A DNA stretch of 24,064 nucleotides from Porphyromonadaceae bacterium UBA7176 (GTDB lineage: Bacteria; Bacteroidota; Bacteroidia; Bacteroidales; Muribaculaceae), in NCBI GenBank assembly GCA_002491245.1, contig DKVO01000015.1:17716-41779 (forward strand), written 5' to 3'. Of this stretch, positions 1 through 8,920 are shown one piece after another. Positions within the stretch are counted from its first letter, which is position 1, and each line of letters begins with the position of its first letter. The translations under genes were made by a program, and so were the position numbers. The notes below the pieces were generated by a model. It did no database searches, was not told where the DNA came from, and saw nothing but the letters and a program-made list of their open reading frames with translations.

Positions 1-69
1 CCGGTAGTTCAACGGATAGAATAGAAGTTTCCTAAACTTTTGATAGCAGTTCGATTCTGCTCCGGCCTA
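1..69 (+). tRNA. tRNA-Arg (anticodon CCU), 5' end cut off by window edge
   Basis: A cloverleaf can be drawn. The D stem is GTTC/GAAT. The anticodon stem is GAAGT/ACTTT around the loop TTCCTAA, which gives anticodon CCU. The T arm is AGCAG-TTCGATT-CTGCT. The 3' acceptor strand CCGGCCT is followed by discriminator A at 69. The 5' acceptor strand begins with CCGG at base 1, so about three bases lie outside the window. CCA is not encoded. The CCU anticodon reads the AGG codon. Confidence 0.93.
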
Positions 70-321
70 CTACCTGTAATGCCGCTTCCGGGGAGCCGGG
101 ATGAGGTGCGGCGTTTTGAGGAACTGCGTTGAGGCACACGCTTCGCGGTGCTATCCGAAAGATGGGGATGGACCGCCCATGTCGCTTTGCTCCATAGGTG
201 GTTAACCAGGGAGTCTCCGCTTTGCGGAGGTTGGTCCTGTCTGTTTTGGCACGACTCGGAGAGTCGCGCTCCTATTTGATGTCGCGGTCCTGTCTGATAC
301 CTTTATCTAATACTAAATGCT
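70..321. repeat. Intergenic stretch with small GC-rich hairpins and an 11-bp direct repeat
   Basis: No gene is supported in this stretch. It holds two perfect 6-bp hairpins with three-base loops: CTCCGC-TTT-GCGGAG at 215-229 and CGACTC-GGA-GAGTCG at 252-266. There is a weaker hairpin around 136-149. The word GGTCCTGTCTG occurs twice, at 233-243 and 286-296, each time downstream of a hairpin. This resembles a degenerate palindromic intergenic repeat. A 70-codon open frame here is not convincing because it runs into the next gene in another frame. Confidence 0.5.
275..305 (+). promoter_or_regulatory. Candidate promoter for the metallophosphoesterase gene
   Basis: TTTG at 275-278 and TACCTTTA at 298-305 are separated by 19 bases. 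This fits the Bacteroidales -33/-7 arrangement (TTTG, 19-21 bases, TAnnTTTG) except for the final base. The start codon is 16 bases downstream, so the leader would be very short. Confidence 0.4.
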
Positions 322-1389
322 ATGAATTGTCGTTTTCTGTTGCTTGCTGCGTGTGTCGTGGCGGCGTTTGCTTGTTTGGCACAGGACCGTGCCGACCGTC
401 AGTCTCTTGAAGATCCGGAGTCGTTTTCGATGGTGGTGCTCGGTGATCCTCAGGGCTATATCAAGTATGATATCAACCAGCCTCTTTTTGATCTCTGCAC
501 GGCGTGGATAGCCGATAATGTGGATCATCTGAATATACGTGCGGTGCTGTGTACGGGCGATCTTGTGGAGCAGAATGAGAATATAACGATGAACCGCCGG
601 ATGCTCAACCAGACAAGCGAGGAGATGTGGCGTGCGGTGTCGCGTTCGTTTGAGCGGCTCGACGGTAAGGTGCCTTATATTATTTCGTGTGGTAATCACG
701 ACTATGGCTACCGGAGTTCGGAATGTGGGATCACTCATTTTCCGGACTATTTTCCGTTCGGGCGCAACAGCAAGTGGCGCGATTGTCTTGTGGCGGACTT
801 TCCGAACCGTAATGGCGTCGTATCGCTCGAAAATGCTGCTTTTGAGTTTGAGACTCCGTCGTGGGGTAAGCTTCTTGTGATCACGTCGGAGTTTGCTCCT
901 CGCGACGAGGTGCTCGACTGGGCCAGGAAACTTGCCGCAAGGTATGGGGACCATAAGGTGATATTTCTGACTCATTCGTATCTGTGCCAGCGCGATGCTG
1001 CTTACACCGACAATGAGCCATACAAGATTTCGCCACGCAACTGGGGCCGTCAGATATGGGAGAAGCTTGTGTACCCGTCGTCGAACATCCGACTTGTGGT
1101 GTGTGGCCATACCGGCGAGCCTGGAGATTTCGAGGATGCTGTGGCCTATCGCTGCGACAATAATTCGGCCGGGGTGGATGTGCATCAGATGATGTTCAAT
1201 GTTCAGGTGCTCGGTGGTGGATGGGAAGGCAACGGCGGCGATGGCTGGCTTCGTATACTTGAATTCATGCCCGACGGCAAGACAATAGGGGTGCGGACGT
1301 ATTCGCCGCTCTTCGGTATCTCACCGTCGACCCGACATCTGGCACACCGTAATGGGGCCTGCGACCGCTTTAAGATGGTGCTGGAGTAG
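322..1389 (+). CDS. Secreted calcineurin-like metallophosphoesterase
   Basis: A 355-residue predicted phosphodiesterase/phosphatase of the calcineurin-like superfamily. An N-terminal hydrophobic segment (residues about 4-20) indicates export. Whether it is cut by signal peptidase I after Ala20 or lipid-modified at a cysteine is unclear. Metal-binding motifs appear in the family order: GDPQ (Asp42, with Gln44 where most relatives have His), TGDLVEQN, CGNHDYGYR, THSYL and CGHTG. The Asp-x-Gln form of the first motif is known in some branches such as CPPED1-like proteins. The substrate cannot be told from sequence. The gene stands alone, with its own candidate promoter and a terminator directly behind it, so it is probably not part of the downstream glycan locus. 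Confidence 0.88.
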   Translation: MNCRFLLLAACVVAAFACLAQDRADRQSLEDPESFSMVVLGDPQGYIKYDINQPLFDLCTAWIADNVDHLNIRAVLCTGDLVEQNENITMNRRMLNQTSEEMWRAVSRSFERLDGKVPYIISCGNHDYGYRSSECGITHFPDYFPFGRNSKWRDCLVADFPNRNGVVSLENAAFEFETPSWGKLLVITSEFAPRDEVLDWARKLAARYGDHKVIFLTHSYLCQRDAAYTDNEPYKISPRNWGRQIWEKLVYPSSNIRLVVCGHTGEPGDFEDAVAYRCDNNSAGVDVHQMMFNVQVLGGGWEGNGGDGWLRILEFMPDGKTIGVRTYSPLFGISPSTRHLAHRNGACDRFKMVLE

Positions 1390-1426
1390 CATCCTGTCAA
1401 TTTTAACACTTAGGTTAACATTTATT

Positions 1427-1459
1427 AACGGGGGGGGAGTAAAACCAACCCCGTTTTTT
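1427..1459 (+). terminator. Rho-independent terminator after the metallophosphoesterase gene
   Basis: The stem AACGGGG (1427-1433) pairs with CCCCGTT (1449-1455), and the T-run at 1454-1459 both closes the stem and forms the tail. The 5' arm sits in a run of eight G residues (1430-1437), so the pairing can slip. Confidence 0.8.
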
Positions 1460-1462
1460 GTG

Positions 1463-1470
1463 TAAATTTG
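1463..1470 (+). promoter_or_regulatory. Candidate -7 element for the glycan utilization operon
   Basis: TAAATTTG matches the Bacteroidales -7 consensus TAnnTTTG and lies directly after the terminator, about 110 bases before the first GH43 gene. No convincing TTTG is found at the -33 position. A second candidate, TACCTTTA at 1558-1565, lies within a short tandem repeat of CTTTATCTACTACC-like sequence just before the start codon. Confidence 0.35.
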
Positions 1471-1580
1471 TGCGCAAATATTAAAGAACCTTACAAGAAT
1501 TATCGACACATACTGTTTTCTATAGAGCATTATTGTCATAATTAACCTTTTATCTACTACCTTTATCTACTACCATATTT

Positions 1581-2555
1581 ATGAAATTTTTTCAGGTCCT
1601 GGCGCTTGCGCTTCTGTGTCCGTTCGCTTTGGCTTCGTGCGGCGGTGAAGATGACTCCGAAGGTGGAGATGCACCGGTTATCAAGCCGATGGGCAAGGGC
1701 GTAGAGTTTGCAGACCCGTTCATCATGCTTGACGGTGGTGTCTATTACGCTTACGGCACGGGAGATACCGGAGTGGACGTGTATACGTCGGATGACCTGA
1801 AAATGTGGAAACCGGCCGGCCGTGCTCTCGACCGGAGCAATTCGTATGGTAACCAGTGGTTCTGGGCGCCGGAGGTCTATCGCATAGGCGACCGCTATCT
1901 GATGTATTATACAGCTGAGGAGCATACCTGCGTGGCTGAGGCGACGTCGCCGCTGGGGCCGTTCAAGCAGGCCGAGCACAAGCCATTGTTTGAGAACGAG
2001 AAGACAATCGACAATACGCTCTTTATCGACGATGACGGTACTCCTTATATGTTCTACTGCCGCCTCAACGATGGGAACAATATCAATGTGGTGCCTCTCT
2101 CAGATGATTTGTTGAGCGTCAAGGAAGGCGCAGAACCGACATTCTGCTTCCGTCAAAGCCAACCGTGGGAGGTGGAGCCGGTCAATGAAGGCTCGTTTGT
2201 GATCAAGCACGGCGATACGTACTATCTGACTTATTCGGGCAACGGCTATACTAATCCCGGCTACGGTGTTGGCTATGCCACATCTAAATCGCCTCTTGGA
2301 CCGTGGACAAAGTATGAGGGCAATCCGATCTTCCAATATCCGCGCAATAAGGATGTTGGCGCACTCGAGGGAGTGGGGCACAGCGCTCTTTTCCGTGATA
2401 AGGAAGGGCTGCTGCGTATAGTGTTCCATGCGCATTACCGCAAGGGAATTGTGCATCCGCGCGAGATGTATGTGTCGACGGTAACTTTTTCCGATGGCGA
2501 AAATCCGGTGATGACAGTGTCGCAGGACGATATGATGAAGTGTTACATAAAATAA
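1581..2555 (+). CDS. Glycoside hydrolase family 43 lipoprotein (first of two paralogues)
   Basis: A 324-residue five-bladed beta-propeller glycosidase of the GH43 type, a family acting mainly on arabinose- or xylose-containing glycans. The signal peptide ends in the lipobox LAS-Cys20, so it should be a lipoprotein. The acidic catalytic residues are in the expected places: Asp45 in ADPF (base), Asp144 in DNTLF (pKa modulator) and Glu203 in NEGSF (acid). Also visible are WAPE and the late EGVGHSALF motif. Length is normal for a single-domain GH43, with no carbohydrate-binding module. It heads a same-strand run with a second GH43 and a SusC/SusD pair, so it probably trims the glycan imported by that pair. 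The exact linkage cannot be assigned. Confidence 0.88.
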   Translation: MKFFQVLALALLCPFALASCGGEDDSEGGDAPVIKPMGKGVEFADPFIMLDGGVYYAYGTGDTGVDVYTSDDLKMWKPAGRALDRSNSYGNQWFWAPEVYRIGDRYLMYYTAEEHTCVAEATSPLGPFKQAEHKPLFENEKTIDNTLFIDDDGTPYMFYCRLNDGNNINVVPLSDDLLSVKEGAEPTFCFRQSQPWEVEPVNEGSFVIKHGDTYYLTYSGNGYTNPGYGVGYATSKSPLGPWTKYEGNPIFQYPRNKDVGALEGVGHSALFRDKEGLLRIVFHAHYRKGIVHPREMYVSTVTFSDGENPVMTVSQDDMMKCYIK

Positions 2556-2598
2556 CATAAAAAACCTTACCTTAAACCACCATAGAAAAACAACTGAA

Positions 2599-3603
2599 AT
2601 GAGACTGATAAGCAAACTGACATTCGTGATGCTCTTGGTAGCGATGACAGCATCGTGCGGTCGCAGCAACGGTTCGGCCGGAGCTGAAACCGCCGATGCC
2701 GATTCGTGTGCCTGGGTTGGCGTACCTTTAGCCGATCCGTTTATCCTGCTTGATGGTGATACATACTACGCCTACGGCACGGGTGATACGGGTATCGATG
2801 TGTTTACTTCGGACGACCTTGTGCACTGGACTCCTGCCGGTCGGGCGCTCGATCAGGCCAATTCGTATGGCGACCATTGGTTCTGGGCTCCCGAGATCTA
2901 TAAGGTTGGTGACCGCTACCTGATGTACTACACTGCCGAGGAGCACGTCTGTGTTGCAGAGGCGACGTCGCCAACCGGCCCGTTCAAGCAGGCCGAGCAC
3001 AAGCCTGTTTTCGCATGGGACGAGCGTAATATCGACAATACTCTCTTTATCGACGACGATGGTACACCCTATATGTTCTTCGACCGTCTTGTACCAGAGG
3101 GTCTGCAGATAAATGTGGTCCAACTCAATCCCGACCTGCTCACGGTGGCTCCGGATGCGGAGGTGACCAAGTGTATCGAGCGCAGCCAGGACTGGGAGCA
3201 GGATAATGTGAACGAAGGGTCGTATGTGATGAAACACGGCGATACTTACTATATGACCTACTCTGGAAATGGCTATACCAATCCCGGCTACGGCCTCGGA
3301 GTGGCCACAGCCAAGTCGCCTCGCGGCCCGTGGACCAAATACGAGGGTAATCCGGTGTTCCAGTATCCGGCTAACGATGCGCTCGGCCGCCTCGAAGGCG
3401 TGGGTCACAGTGCGATGTTTCGCGACAAGGAGGGCAATCTCCGTATCGTCTTCCACGCCCATAAAGAGCCCGGCACAGTGCATCCTCGCGAGATGTATGT
3501 TTCCGACGTCACTTTTACCGACGATCCAGTGCCTGTGATGCAGATATCGCAGGAGAGGATGTTCAAGTGTCTTACTCCCGAACAATCAAACAACCTAAAA
3601 TAA
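2599..3603 (+). CDS. Glycoside hydrolase family 43 lipoprotein (second of two paralogues)
   Basis: A 334-residue GH43 lipoprotein very similar along its whole length to the gene immediately upstream, so a tandem duplication is likely. The lipobox is TAS-Cys20. The catalytic acids are Asp46 (ADPF), Asp146 (DNTLF) and Glu206 (NEGSY). It differs from the first copy in the linker after the lipobox, in a short region after residue 150 (FDRLVPEGLQ against YCRLNDGNN) and in a longer C-terminal tail. These changes near the active-site face could tune substrate choice. The 43-base gap to the upstream gene and 31-base gap to the SusC-like gene fit one transcript. Substrate is inferred only as an arabinose- or xylose-containing glycan. 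Confidence 0.88.
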   Translation: MRLISKLTFVMLLVAMTASCGRSNGSAGAETADADSCAWVGVPLADPFILLDGDTYYAYGTGDTGIDVFTSDDLVHWTPAGRALDQANSYGDHWFWAPEIYKVGDRYLMYYTAEEHVCVAEATSPTGPFKQAEHKPVFAWDERNIDNTLFIDDDGTPYMFFDRLVPEGLQINVVQLNPDLLTVAPDAEVTKCIERSQDWEQDNVNEGSYVMKHGDTYYMTYSGNGYTNPGYGLGVATAKSPRGPWTKYEGNPVFQYPANDALGRLEGVGHSAMFRDKEGNLRIVFHAHKEPGTVHPREMYVSDVTFTDDPVPVMQISQERMFKCLTPEQSNNLK

Positions 3604-3634
3604 ACCAAATCATTTACCTTAAAGTAAAAAGCTT

Positions 3635-6600
3635 ATGAAGTCAATTCAAGAAGCTCAGAAGTTCAATGGCTTGCCCCTACGCCGCACCGGTGGTGTGTGC
3701 GCGGCAGTCGTTGCTGCTTTCCTGATGACAGGTAATGTTGCGGCAGCACCAGCCGGTGCTCCCGTAGCTGCCGAACAAGCCTCCGCCACGGTGCTTGTAA
3801 AAGGTACTGTAGTCGATAAAACGACGGGAGAGCCTCTGATCAATGCCGTAGTCAAGGAAAAGGGTACCGGCAAAGCCGCCGCTACGAACTTTGACGGCGA
3901 ATTCCAGCTCAACATACCTGCCAATGGTGTGCTAGAGGTGTCGTACATCGGTTATGCCACGGCATCTGTGCCTGTCGATGGCAAGACCTCCATCAAAATC
4001 GAACTTGACGAGAATACCGAGCTGCTCGACGAAGTGGTAGTCGTAGGTTACGGTGCCCAGAAGAAAGTTAACTTGACCGGTGCTGTAGCGAGCGTAAACT
4101 TCGATGACAAGGAAACCTCGCGTCCCATGACAACCATCGCTCAGGCTCTTTCGGGTATGACTCCCGGTCTCAATGTGATGAACACTAACGGTAAACCTAA
4201 CTCGGAAGGCGCCACCATCCAGGTGCGTGGTGTTGGAACACTCAACAGTTCCGGGCCTCTTATCCTTTGCGACGGTATGGAGGTCAGCCTCAATGAAGTG
4301 AACCCTAACGACGTTGCCAGTGTGTCGGTGCTCAAGGATGCCGCATCTTGCGCCATCTACGGTAACCGAGGTGCGAACGGTGTAATCCTTATCACGACCA
4401 AGAAAGGCACCAAGGGTAAGGTGAACGTGACCTATTCAGGTAAATTCGCGCTCAATACCCCGGCCAAGGTGATCCGTCAGGTGTCAAACTACGCCGACTA
4501 TATGGAAATGATCAACGAGGCATATACCAACAATGATCAGCCGGCAAAATTCTCGGAAGCCACTATTAAGGAGTGGCGCGAGGCATCGGCCAACCCCAAT
4601 GCGGTGAACGAGAATGGTGTGCCCAACTATGTGTCGCACCCCAACACCGACTGGTTCGATACCCTCCTGCGTAAGAAATGGATGCAGGAACACACTGTGT
4701 CGGTAACCGGTCAGGATACCCGTACGGAATATAGCTTCTCGGGAACTTTCCTTCATAACCCCGGTATGATCGACGGCGGTGGCTTGAACAAGTACTACCT
4801 GCGCACCGATATTACCAGCCATATCAACAAATACATCGCAGCCGGTATCCGCGCCTGGGGCTACCACAATGACCAGAAACGCGACGATATCGATAACATT
4901 TGGGGCTACAACATGCGCAAGACCACACCTGGTATCTATCCTGTGTGGAACGGTGTCTACGGTGGTCCTGAAACAGCCGAAGAAGATGCATCGGCCGGCA
5001 ACATGCTCATGAGCGTGTACAGCGACCACGGTTACTATAAGCAGGACAAGATCTTCGTGAATCCCCATATCGATCTCACCTTGCCCTACGGCTTCACATT
5101 CACGAGCAATTTCTACTATGACTGGTTTCGCAACAACCACAAGTGGTGTCCGTCGCCTTATCTGCCGCAGGCATCGTTCAACCGCGGTATCATGCTCAAT
5201 GCCGACCGCACTGACGAGCAGATGAAGAATGAGGCAGTGTACGACTGGGATGGCTTCGACCGCAGCTGGAAAACCTCGAATATCCTTGCATGGGCCCACA
5301 CCTATGGCAAAAATGATATCACAGCTATGGTAGGCTATGAGGAGTTCCGCAAATGGGGTGGCTCACGCGACCTCCGCAAGATGGGTATGACCGACATCAA
5401 CCTCACCGACTTCGATACCCTCACCAAGGCAGACTACATCATCGGCAGCAACTGGGAGTACAGCTCGCGCTCATGGTTCGGCCGCGCCACCTATGCATGG
5501 GATAGCAAGTACCTCCTTGAGGTAGATATGCGCTACGACGGTTCGTCGCGCTTCAATAAGGCCAACCGCTGGGGCTTCTTCCCCTCGGCATCGGCCGGAT
5601 GGCGTATCAGCCAGGAGTCTTTCATGAAGGACGCCACATGGCTTGACAACCTCAAGATCCGCGCATCTTACGGTAAACTCGGCAACAACTCAATCGGCAA
5701 CTACGACTGGCAGTCGCTCTACAGCACCGATGGCAAATATCCCTTTGGCGACTCTCTCCAGTCTGGTCTGTTTATGTATCAGTTCGCCAACAATGTGCTT
5801 ACCTGGGAGGAGACCAAGGTAACGAATGTAGGTTTCGACTTCAGCGTTCTGAACAACCGCCTGTGGGGTACGTTCGATTTCTATAACAAGGATACTGACG
5901 GCATCCTCTATCGTCCGACCATGTCGGCCATGTTGCAGTACTTTACTGCTCCTCTCCAGAACCTTGCCGGTGTCAACAACAAGGGTTTCGAGTTTCAGGC
6001 TACATGGAACGACCGTGTCGGAGACTGGAGCTATTCGGTGTCGGCCAACATTGCCTACAACCGCAACCGCGTGACCAAGTACAAAGGCGAACTTGTGAAA
6101 GGCTGGTTTACCGACGAGAATGGTAACAAGGTTTGGAAAAACAATTTCGGTGATGTGTCAACCGGCGGTACAACCCCCGTTTTGGAAGGCCATGAAATGA
6201 ATGAGTTCTACACCCACACAGTATACCACGGTACAGGCCAATATTTCGATGCCTCCGGTAACGTGCTCCCCAATGGAGGTCCGAAAGACGGTATGATCCG
6301 CACTGAGCAGGATATGAAGTGGCTTGAGGCCATGATGGCTGCCGGCAACCAGTTCTATCCCAATCAAGGTATCGGCAAAGGCAAAATCTGGTACGGCGAT
6401 ATAATCTATGCCGACAACAACGGTGACGGTAAATTCGGTGAAGAACAAGACCGTCAGTTCCTCGGCTCGTCGAATATGCCTAAAGTAACCTTCGGTCTTC
6501 AGGGCAGCGTGCAGTGGAAGGGCTTCGACCTTTCGATGGCCTGGTCGGGTGCTACCGGTTTCAAGATTTGGTGGTATGAGAACGGCCAGAACGGTGTGAA

Positions 6601-6982
6601 CGTAACCCACGGTCTCACCATCGGTAAAGAAGTTGGCTATGACCACTACTTCTATGATCCTGAAAACCCCAACGACCCACGTACCAACATCTGGTCGTCG
6701 AACCCCCGTTTCGTGACCGGTAACGACAGTGGTCAGCAGCAGTACACTAGCGAACGTCACATGAGCGACGGTACCTACTTCAAGCTCAAGAACCTCACAT
6801 TCGGCTACACTCTCCCCACGAATTGGGTAAACAAAGTGTATATGCAGAATGTGCGTCTTTACGCTTCGTTCGAAAACCTCTGCACAATCACCGGCTTCAA
6901 GGGAATGGACCCCGAAATGCGTTCGGGCTACGGCTACGCACCCATGCGTACATATGCCTTCGGTCTTAACGTAACCTTCTAA
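3635..6982 (+). CDS. SusC/RagA-family TonB-dependent outer-membrane transporter
   Basis: A 1115-residue outer-membrane transporter that would take up oligosaccharides using energy from TonB. Domains in order: signal sequence (to about residue 40), carboxypeptidase-regulatory-like domain (about 53-125, from VKGTVVDKTTGEPL), TonB-box/SusC signature DEVVVVGYG near residue 132, plug domain (about 140-255, with GVGTLNSSGP and GANGVILITTKKG), then a 22-strand-type barrel ending in VTF with the terminal aromatic residue usual for outer-membrane proteins. There is no N-terminal STN domain, so signalling to an anti-sigma factor is not expected. It is paired with a SusD-like gene 25 bases downstream and preceded by two GH43 genes. 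The imported glycan is unknown. Confidence 0.96.
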   Translation: MKSIQEAQKFNGLPLRRTGGVCAAVVAAFLMTGNVAAAPAGAPVAAEQASATVLVKGTVVDKTTGEPLINAVVKEKGTGKAAATNFDGEFQLNIPANGVLEVSYIGYATASVPVDGKTSIKIELDENTELLDEVVVVGYGAQKKVNLTGAVASVNFDDKETSRPMTTIAQALSGMTPGLNVMNTNGKPNSEGATIQVRGVGTLNSSGPLILCDGMEVSLNEVNPNDVASVSVLKDAASCAIYGNRGANGVILITTKKGTKGKVNVTYSGKFALNTPAKVIRQVSNYADYMEMINEAYTNNDQPAKFSEATIKEWREASANPNAVNENGVPNYVSHPNTDWFDTLLRKKWMQEHTVSVTGQDTRTEYSFSGTFLHNPGMIDGGGLNKYYLRTDITSHINKYIAAGIRAWGYHNDQKRDDIDNIWGYNMRKTTPGIYPVWNGVYGGPETAEEDASAGNMLMSVYSDHGYYKQDKIFVNPHIDLTLPYGFTFTSNFYYDWFRNNHKWCPSPYLPQASFNRGIMLNADRTDEQMKNEAVYDWDGFDRSWKTSNILAWAHTYGKNDITAMVGYEEFRKWGGSRDLRKMGMTDINLTDFDTLTKADYIIGSNWEYSSRSWFGRATYAWDSKYLLEVDMRYDGSSRFNKANRWGFFPSASAGWRISQESFMKDATWLDNLKIRASYGKLGNNSIGNYDWQSLYSTDGKYPFGDSLQSGLFMYQFANNVLTWEETKVTNVGFDFSVLNNRLWGTFDFYNKDTDGILYRPTMSAMLQYFTAPLQNLAGVNNKGFEFQATWNDRVGDWSYSVSANIAYNRNRVTKYKGELVKGWFTDENGNKVWKNNFGDVSTGGTTPVLEGHEMNEFYTHTVYHGTGQYFDASGNVLPNGGPKDGMIRTEQDMKWLEAMMAAGNQFYPNQGIGKGKIWYGDIIYADNNGDGKFGEEQDRQFLGSSNMPKVTFGLQGSVQWKGFDLSMAWSGATGFKIWWYENGQNGVNVTHGLTIGKEVGYDHYFYDPENPNDPRTNIWSSNPRFVTGNDSGQQQYTSERHMSDGTYFKLKNLTFGYTLPTNWVNKVYMQNVRLYASFENLCTITGFKGMDPEMRSGYGYAPMRTYAFGLNVTF

Positions 6983-7007
6983 TCTCAAACTTTCAATCAC
7001 GAAAAGA

Positions 7008-8816
7008 ATGAAAACTATTATAAAAAGCTTAAGCAAGCAGTCGGCGCGTCTGGCAGCAGCAGCCATTGCCGGAGCGGCGATGATGACCGGCTGCGTGAAC
7101 ATGGACCTGTCGCCGACAAATCAGCCGTCGGAGGGTAGTGTATGGGCTAACCCGACTATGGCTATGCAGGCCGCCAACGGTATGTACCGTGGTCTACAAT
7201 ACAACTGCCAGGAGTCGGGCAACCGTTGGTGGCAGCCTTTCTCGTCGGTTCTCGACCGTGACGCTAACTGGACCGACTACGACCAGATGTTTGCCCGTGT
7301 TACTCCTTCGTCGGGCTACGTATCGGGCTTTTGGGGCAATGGTTTCGAGTATTCGATCAAGGCGAATGCAGTATACCACAATATCGACAAGGTTCCCGGT
7401 ATCGATCCTCAGGCAGCATCGAGGGTAAAAGCTGAGGCTACATTCCTCCGTGCATGGTGGCACTATGAGATGAACTGCCTTTTCCAGGGCATTCCTTATG
7501 TCGATATCAACGTAACCAATCCTGAGGAGTGTAAGTTACCCAGGAAGACCGCTGATGAGGTGTGGGACTGCATCATCAATGACCTTACCACTAACTGCAT
7601 CAACAACCCCGACATGCCCGATAAATATAGCAAGGGCGATGCCATGTGGGGCCATGTGACCAAGGGTGCGGCTTATTTCCTCCGCGGCAAGGTGTATCTA
7701 TGGAAGAAAGAATGGGCCAAGGCTGAAGCCGACTTCAAGGCTGTAGGAAACTGCGGCTACAAACTCTATACAGAAGGTGGCAACATCGCTTACAAGAACG
7801 TTCTCCGTCTCGAGAACGAGCAGTGCGATGAGATGATATTCTCGGTATGCTTCAACCCCGATGCCAACCGCGGTAACGCGCTTCACCGCGCTTATGGCCT
7901 GCGTTCGAGCTTCGGTGGTGAAGGCTGGGGTAACTTCCTTGTCAATCCGGCCTACGTCGACAGCTTCGAGAATGCCGATGGATCGAAGTTCAACTGGGAC
8001 GATATTATCCCCGGTTACAGCAAGATGACAGCCAATGCCCGTCGTGTATACTTCCTTCGCGACAATATGACAGAAAACGAAATCTCTGCAAGCAAGGCCG
8101 CCGGTGCCGACATGAGCAAATATCTGCCCAACGGTAACGAGGCACGTATCTATCAAGCTTACGAGAACCGCGACCCGCGTCTCAACATGACCATCATCAC
8201 TCCGTACCACACATACCTCGGCGGTATCTGGGGTGTTGCCGAGTACTTCACCTCGCGTTTCCCCTACCGCGACCAGGGTGCTCCCTACAAGGACATCAAG
8301 ACCGATACCAACGCTATGTTCTACTACCTGATGCGAAAGTATGTGAAAGAAGGTGTTGAGCAGGGTACACACCACTACACCTTCACCGACTACAACATCT
8401 TCCGCTATGCAGAAGTGCTTATCAACCTTGCCGAGGCTCTCAACGAGCAGGGTAAGACTGACGAGGCTGTATCTTGCATCAACCAGGTTCGCAGCCGTTG
8501 CGGTGCCGCTCTTCTCAACAGTAATGCAGCCACTACGGTAGCAGGTAAGGACGATATGCGCAAACGTATCCAGAACGAGTTTACCTACGAACTCGGTGGC
8601 GAGCACAACCTCTATATGGAGGAAGTTCGTTGGAACATCTGGCGCGAGCGTAAGTTCTACAAGGATGCCGAAGGCCATATGAACGGTATGCGCCAGTGCT
8701 GGGGCACCCCGACATACAACTATGCTGACGGTGGTGAACGCTACAATACGTGGCCTATCCCCCAGCGTGAACTTGACCAGAATCCTCAGATGGAGCAATC
8801 TCCTCAGTGGAAATAA
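7008..8816 (+). CDS. SusD/RagB-family surface glycan-binding lipoprotein
   Basis: A 602-residue lipoprotein that forms the lid of the SusC-type transporter and captures the glycan at the cell surface. The signal peptide ends in the lipobox MTG-Cys29. The N-terminal SusD-like part (LSPTNQPSEGSVWANPTMAMQAANGMY) is followed by helical repeats such as EATFLRAWWHYEMNCLFQGIPYV cut here into its recognisable segments, and a C-terminal RagB/SusD part with FRYAEVLINLAEALNEQG and the terminal WPIPQRELDQNP motif. Length is typical (500-650). It is the last gene of the glycan locus and is followed by a strong terminator. Confidence 0.95.
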   Translation: MKTIIKSLSKQSARLAAAAIAGAAMMTGCVNMDLSPTNQPSEGSVWANPTMAMQAANGMYRGLQYNCQESGNRWWQPFSSVLDRDANWTDYDQMFARVTPSSGYVSGFWGNGFEYSIKANAVYHNIDKVPGIDPQAASRVKAEATFLRAWWHYEMNCLFQGIPYVDINVTNPEECKLPRKTADEVWDCIINDLTTNCINNPDMPDKYSKGDAMWGHVTKGAAYFLRGKVYLWKKEWAKAEADFKAVGNCGYKLYTEGGNIAYKNVLRLENEQCDEMIFSVCFNPDANRGNALHRAYGLRSSFGGEGWGNFLVNPAYVDSFENADGSKFNWDDIIPGYSKMTANARRVYFLRDNMTENEISASKAAGADMSKYLPNGNEARIYQAYENRDPRLNMTIITPYHTYLGGIWGVAEYFTSRFPYRDQGAPYKDIKTDTNAMFYYLMRKYVKEGVEQGTHHYTFTDYNIFRYAEVLINLAEALNEQGKTDEAVSCINQVRSRCGAALLNSNAATTVAGKDDMRKRIQNEFTYELGGEHNLYMEEVRWNIWRERKFYKDAEGHMNGMRQCWGTPTYNYADGGERYNTWPIPQRELDQNPQMEQSPQWK

Positions 8817-8849
8817 ATGAGAAGGTTTTAGCACAAAACAACTCGAGAG

Positions 8850-8881
8850 AAGGCCGGGCAGCAATGTACCGGCCTTTTTTT
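8850..8881 (+). terminator. Rho-independent terminator after the SusC/SusD operon
   Basis: The stem AAGGCCGG (8850-8857) pairs with CCGGCCTT (8869-8876) around an 11-base loop. A run of seven T residues follows (8875-8881). Confidence 0.92.
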
Positions 8882-8920
8882 GTATGATTAAACTATCAAA
8901 ATCAGCAAAAATACAAAAGA

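Noticed and set aside
198..410. 70-codon open frame starting in the tRNA-proximal intergenic region
   Set aside because: It overlaps the signal-peptide part of the metallophosphoesterase in another frame, is cysteine-rich in an unordered way and crosses the hairpin repeats.
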